A DNA stretch of 64,000 nt from Akkermansia sp. (GTDB lineage Bacteria > Verrucomicrobiota > Verrucomicrobiia > Verrucomicrobiales > Akkermansiaceae). Location: contig JAFYWX010000042.1 of the NCBI GenBank assembly GCA_017546445.1, forward strand, positions 1-64,000, read 5' to 3'. The stretch's first letter is position 1, and every line of letters starts with the position of its first letter. The notes under the pieces were generated by a model. It was given only the letters and a program-made list of their open reading frames with translations, was not told the DNA's origin and ran no database searches. This document shows, piece after piece, positions 61,937 to 64,000 of the stretch. A program made the position numbers and the translations under genes.

Positions 61937-62877
61937 TGCGTTTATTTGTCCGACAGGCTGTCATGGCGTTTGCTTTTCTGCTTGCTCCCCTGGGGCAGGC
62001 AGTGGAGCTGCAGACCCTGGAAGACGCCCGGACGGAATTCAGTCACGCTGTTTTGCATGATTACAGCGTCGGCGTTCTGCACGATGGCTGGCAAATCAGT
62101 TTCCTTTCGCCCAATGGCAGCAAGATAGGTGCCGTTCTCATCCGGGAAAGCAAAGGCAGTGGAAAGCATGAACGGAATCTCAGTGAGCTCATTTCACAGC
62201 TTGCAACGCTGACCAGGATGAGAACGCCGGAGTCCATGGAATTTGAGGGCGAGCCCGCCTCGGCTCTGCTGGTGGATCAGAATGTGATAAGCAGCCTGGC
62301 AGATACTCTGGACAATGTATTTGAAAAGGGCTCACTTGCTGCCATGGTCTACCTGCTGAACAATGAATTCTTTGTGATTGACGGTGTGGGCGAAAATGGC
62401 TACCTGCTCTGGAAAACTGCCAAAAAGAGCGGGGTGGAGCTTCGCATGCCTATGGGAGAAAGCAGATTATCTGCCATAGAGGTGGCAGGCAAGCAGCAAA
62501 TGAATGAATATGCGGCTGCTGTGCTGGCAGATAAGCTGGGATTGGGTAAGAACACCGTTTCCGATAAATCTCGCGCATCCACGGCCCGGCAGATGTCTGT
62601 TCGCGAAGTGCCCTATATGAATGCCCGGGAAGGCGTGTTGCTGGCACGTTCGAAGAACCGTGCCGTTATCGGCAAGCGCCAGACGGTGTCGCAGATACAT
62701 TCCGGCAATGAGTATGGGGTGCTGGCATACCCGGACGAAAGCTCCGAATGGCCGAAGGATAAGGCCCCGGAGCCGGTTCTGCAGAAGGAGGAAAAGCCCG
62801 AGCCGGTGAAGGAGGAAGTTCCGCTTACCCCGGCTGCCGCGAGAGAGGCTTACATCAACCACATTCGCTCGCTCTGA
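61936..62877 (+). CDS. Secreted protein, unknown function
   Basis: 313 residues from the ATG at 61936, which shares its A with the upstream TGA. Signal peptide about 1-22. The mature part (VELQTLEDARTEFSHAVLHDYSVGVLHDGWQISFLSPNGSKIGAVLIRE) is mixed alpha/beta without a recognised family. The C-terminal third has a Pro/Lys/Glu-rich linker (EPVLQKEEKPEPVKEEVP). Likely co-expressed with the kinase, and ends at the terminator at 62891. Confidence 0.75.
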   Translation: MRLFVRQAVMAFAFLLAPLGQAVELQTLEDARTEFSHAVLHDYSVGVLHDGWQISFLSPNGSKIGAVLIRESKGSGKHERNLSELISQLATLTRMRTPESMEFEGEPASALLVDQNVISSLADTLDNVFEKGSLAAMVYLLNNEFFVIDGVGENGYLLWKTAKKSGVELRMPMGESRLSAIEVAGKQQMNEYAAAVLADKLGLGKNTVSDKSRASTARQMSVREVPYMNAREGVLLARSKNRAVIGKRQTVSQIHSGNEYGVLAYPDESSEWPKDKAPEPVLQKEEKPEPVKEEVPLTPAAAREAYINHIRSL

Positions 62878-62890
62878 TACGTTATCTGAA

Positions 62891-62928
62891 AAAAGAACCG
62901 CCTGAGGTATCCCCCAGGCGGTTCTTTT
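62891..62928. terminator. Bidirectional terminator
   Basis: A perfect 14-bp stem AAAAGAACCGCCTG/CAGGCGGTTCTTTT with T-runs on both strands serves the two convergent genes. Confidence 0.92.
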
Positions 62929-62946
62929 GAAGGTGGTGCAGAAAAA

Positions 62947-63903
62947 TCAGAGCTCGCCGCGCTCCACAGCGGGCAGAATGTTGTTCTCATAATGCTCCAC
63001 AGCCGTCTTGATGCGCGGGGCCAGGCGGGAATCCGGGGCAGCCTCGTAAGCCTTCTTGTAGGCCGTGTATACATCCTTGTAGCGGCGCTGGAACACGTAG
63101 GTATCGCCCAGGGCACGCCAGGCCATCTGGGCCAGCTCAGGCTCCAGGTTGGGGGTCTGCAGGAATTTCTCGAGCATGGCGATATTGCCGGGCAGGGCCT
63201 CTGCCTGGCGGTTGTTCCGCAGGTGGTCATAAATGGCCTTCAGCTCGGCATCCTGCTTGCGGTAGTTATCGAAACGGGTCAGCACGCGGGCATAGCCCAG
63301 GGTGTTCTGGGGGTCCAGGGCGTTGATTTCATTCACGATATCCACGTATTTATCGCGGCAGTTCTCGGGAATGGCGTTCAGGCCCTCTGCCAGTGCAGCG
63401 GCGCGCTCCATGCCCTTCAGGCCGGCGGCGCGGGCAAAGGCGGCATCGCGGGCGGCGCGCACAGCGGCGGCGGCTTCCAGCTCCTTCAGGTACTCAGGCG
63501 TCGTGCGGCGGGCGCCGGCCACCTGGGCATACGGAAAGCCCTTCTCATCCAGCAGCAGCACGGTGGGCAGGCCGGTCTCGATGCGGTGGTGCACCAGCAG
63601 CTTCTCATTCGCATTGCGCTGCTCCGCCGGAATTGCTGCCACGGCAGAGGGCAGACGCGGGAAAATCACCTCCACCAGCACATACTTATCGCCCACAGCC
63701 TTTTCAAACTCAGGCGTCTCCATAATCTTGGTGCGCAGGTGAATGCAGGGCGGGCACCATTCCTTGCCCGTGAACTCCAGCATAATATCGCGCCCCTCTT
63801 TCTGGGCAATCGGCAGTGCGGCTTCCACATTGGCAGCCTGCGGCAGAGCCCAGGCGCCTCCCGCCAGAGCCCCCAACGTCATGAGGATGGTAGCAAATTT
63901 CAT
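62947..63903 (-). CDS. Secreted thioredoxin-fold protein with helical C-terminus
   Basis: 318 residues; signal peptide about 1-19. N-terminal thioredoxin-like domain with the redox pair WCPPC (C50, C53) and the cis-Pro loop GLPTVLLLD. The C-terminal ~170 residues are helical with TPR-like spacing (ALGDTYVFQRRYKDVYTAYKKAYEAAPDS). Likely a periplasmic disulfide reductase or isomerase. A TAGATA box lies 6 nt before the ATG, but no good -35 accompanies it. Confidence 0.85.
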   Translation of the reverse strand: MKFATILMTLGALAGGAWALPQAANVEAALPIAQKEGRDIMLEFTGKEWCPPCIHLRTKIMETPEFEKAVGDKYVLVEVIFPRLPSAVAAIPAEQRNANEKLLVHHRIETGLPTVLLLDEKGFPYAQVAGARRTTPEYLKELEAAAAVRAARDAAFARAAGLKGMERAAALAEGLNAIPENCRDKYVDIVNEINALDPQNTLGYARVLTRFDNYRKQDAELKAIYDHLRNNRQAEALPGNIAMLEKFLQTPNLEPELAQMAWRALGDTYVFQRRYKDVYTAYKKAYEAAPDSRLAPRIKTAVEHYENNILPAVERGEL

Positions 63904-63986
63904 ATCAGTTATCTAGGTTTGAGTACACTTTAGCTTATTCCGCTCAATTTGCAACCAAATTTTTCCAGCTTTCTGGTTTCGGCGTT

Positions 63987-64000
63987 AAAATGGGAGTTTG
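63987..64000 (-). repeat. Possible edge of another TIR-element copy
   Basis: AAATGGGAGTTTG matches the interior of copy B at the very end of the window. It is too short to be sure, and the terminal repeat is not seen before it. Confidence 0.3.

Overview
The window looks like chromosome of a gut Verrucomicrobiota bacterium close to Akkermansia. This is an inference from gene content: two secreted mucin-type sialidases, large autotransporters whose signal peptide begins MKLHLPKLL, an N-acetylhexosamine-kinase-like enzyme, many secreted or lipoprotein genes of unknown role, and almost no Shine-Dalgarno sequences. No transposase, phage or CRISPR array was found.

Left part (1-33 kb). Apart from one small membrane-protein gene, all genes are on the minus strand: two paralogous GH33 sialidases, a lone PTS EIIA-like protein, a tubulin/FtsZ-like GTPase, uvrB with an unusual in-frame insert, an AlbA-type ATP-binding regulator with a 23 x 12-bp Glu-Thr-Glu-Pro repeat, an autotransporter, a six-hairpin glycosidase coupled to purB, a 1922-residue alpha-2-macroglobulin that has lost its thioester, and a 2980-residue autotransporter. 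Three full copies of a ~230-bp element with 16-bp terminal inverted repeats lie between these genes, and two of them are flanked by short direct repeats.

Middle part (33-48 kb). This holds carB, a polytopic membrane protein, miaA, a family 2 glycosyltransferase, a probable 6S RNA gene, argS, a TPR protein, two lipoproteins and ribD. It also holds what appears to be the chromosomal replication origin: four perfect and three near-perfect DnaA boxes at 46.56-46.73 kb beside AT-rich DNA. Six copies of a parS-type palindrome (TGTTCCAYRTGGAACA) are spread over 39.6-47.9 kb. dnaA, parA and parB are not in the window.

Right part (48-64 kb). A pair of paralogous lipoproteins shows a Cys-His-Asp pattern like transglutaminase-type cysteine enzymes. 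They are followed by a RelE-like protein, an ABC-2 type permease with a Sel1 protein, a putative Na+/H+ antiporter with ribE, a rhodanese, tRNA-Gln, a decayed RHS-like gene with an AT-rich secreted neighbour, holA-mnmG, a NahK-like sugar kinase operon and a secreted thioredoxin-fold protein.

A theme across the window is promoter placement. About a dozen genes have a TTGnnn-16/17-TAnnnT promoter whose -10 box ends only 6-12 nt before the start codon, including two genes that start with GTG. Many transcripts should therefore be leaderless or nearly so. These promoters also fix start codons: several longer open frames are ruled out because the promoter lies inside the extension.
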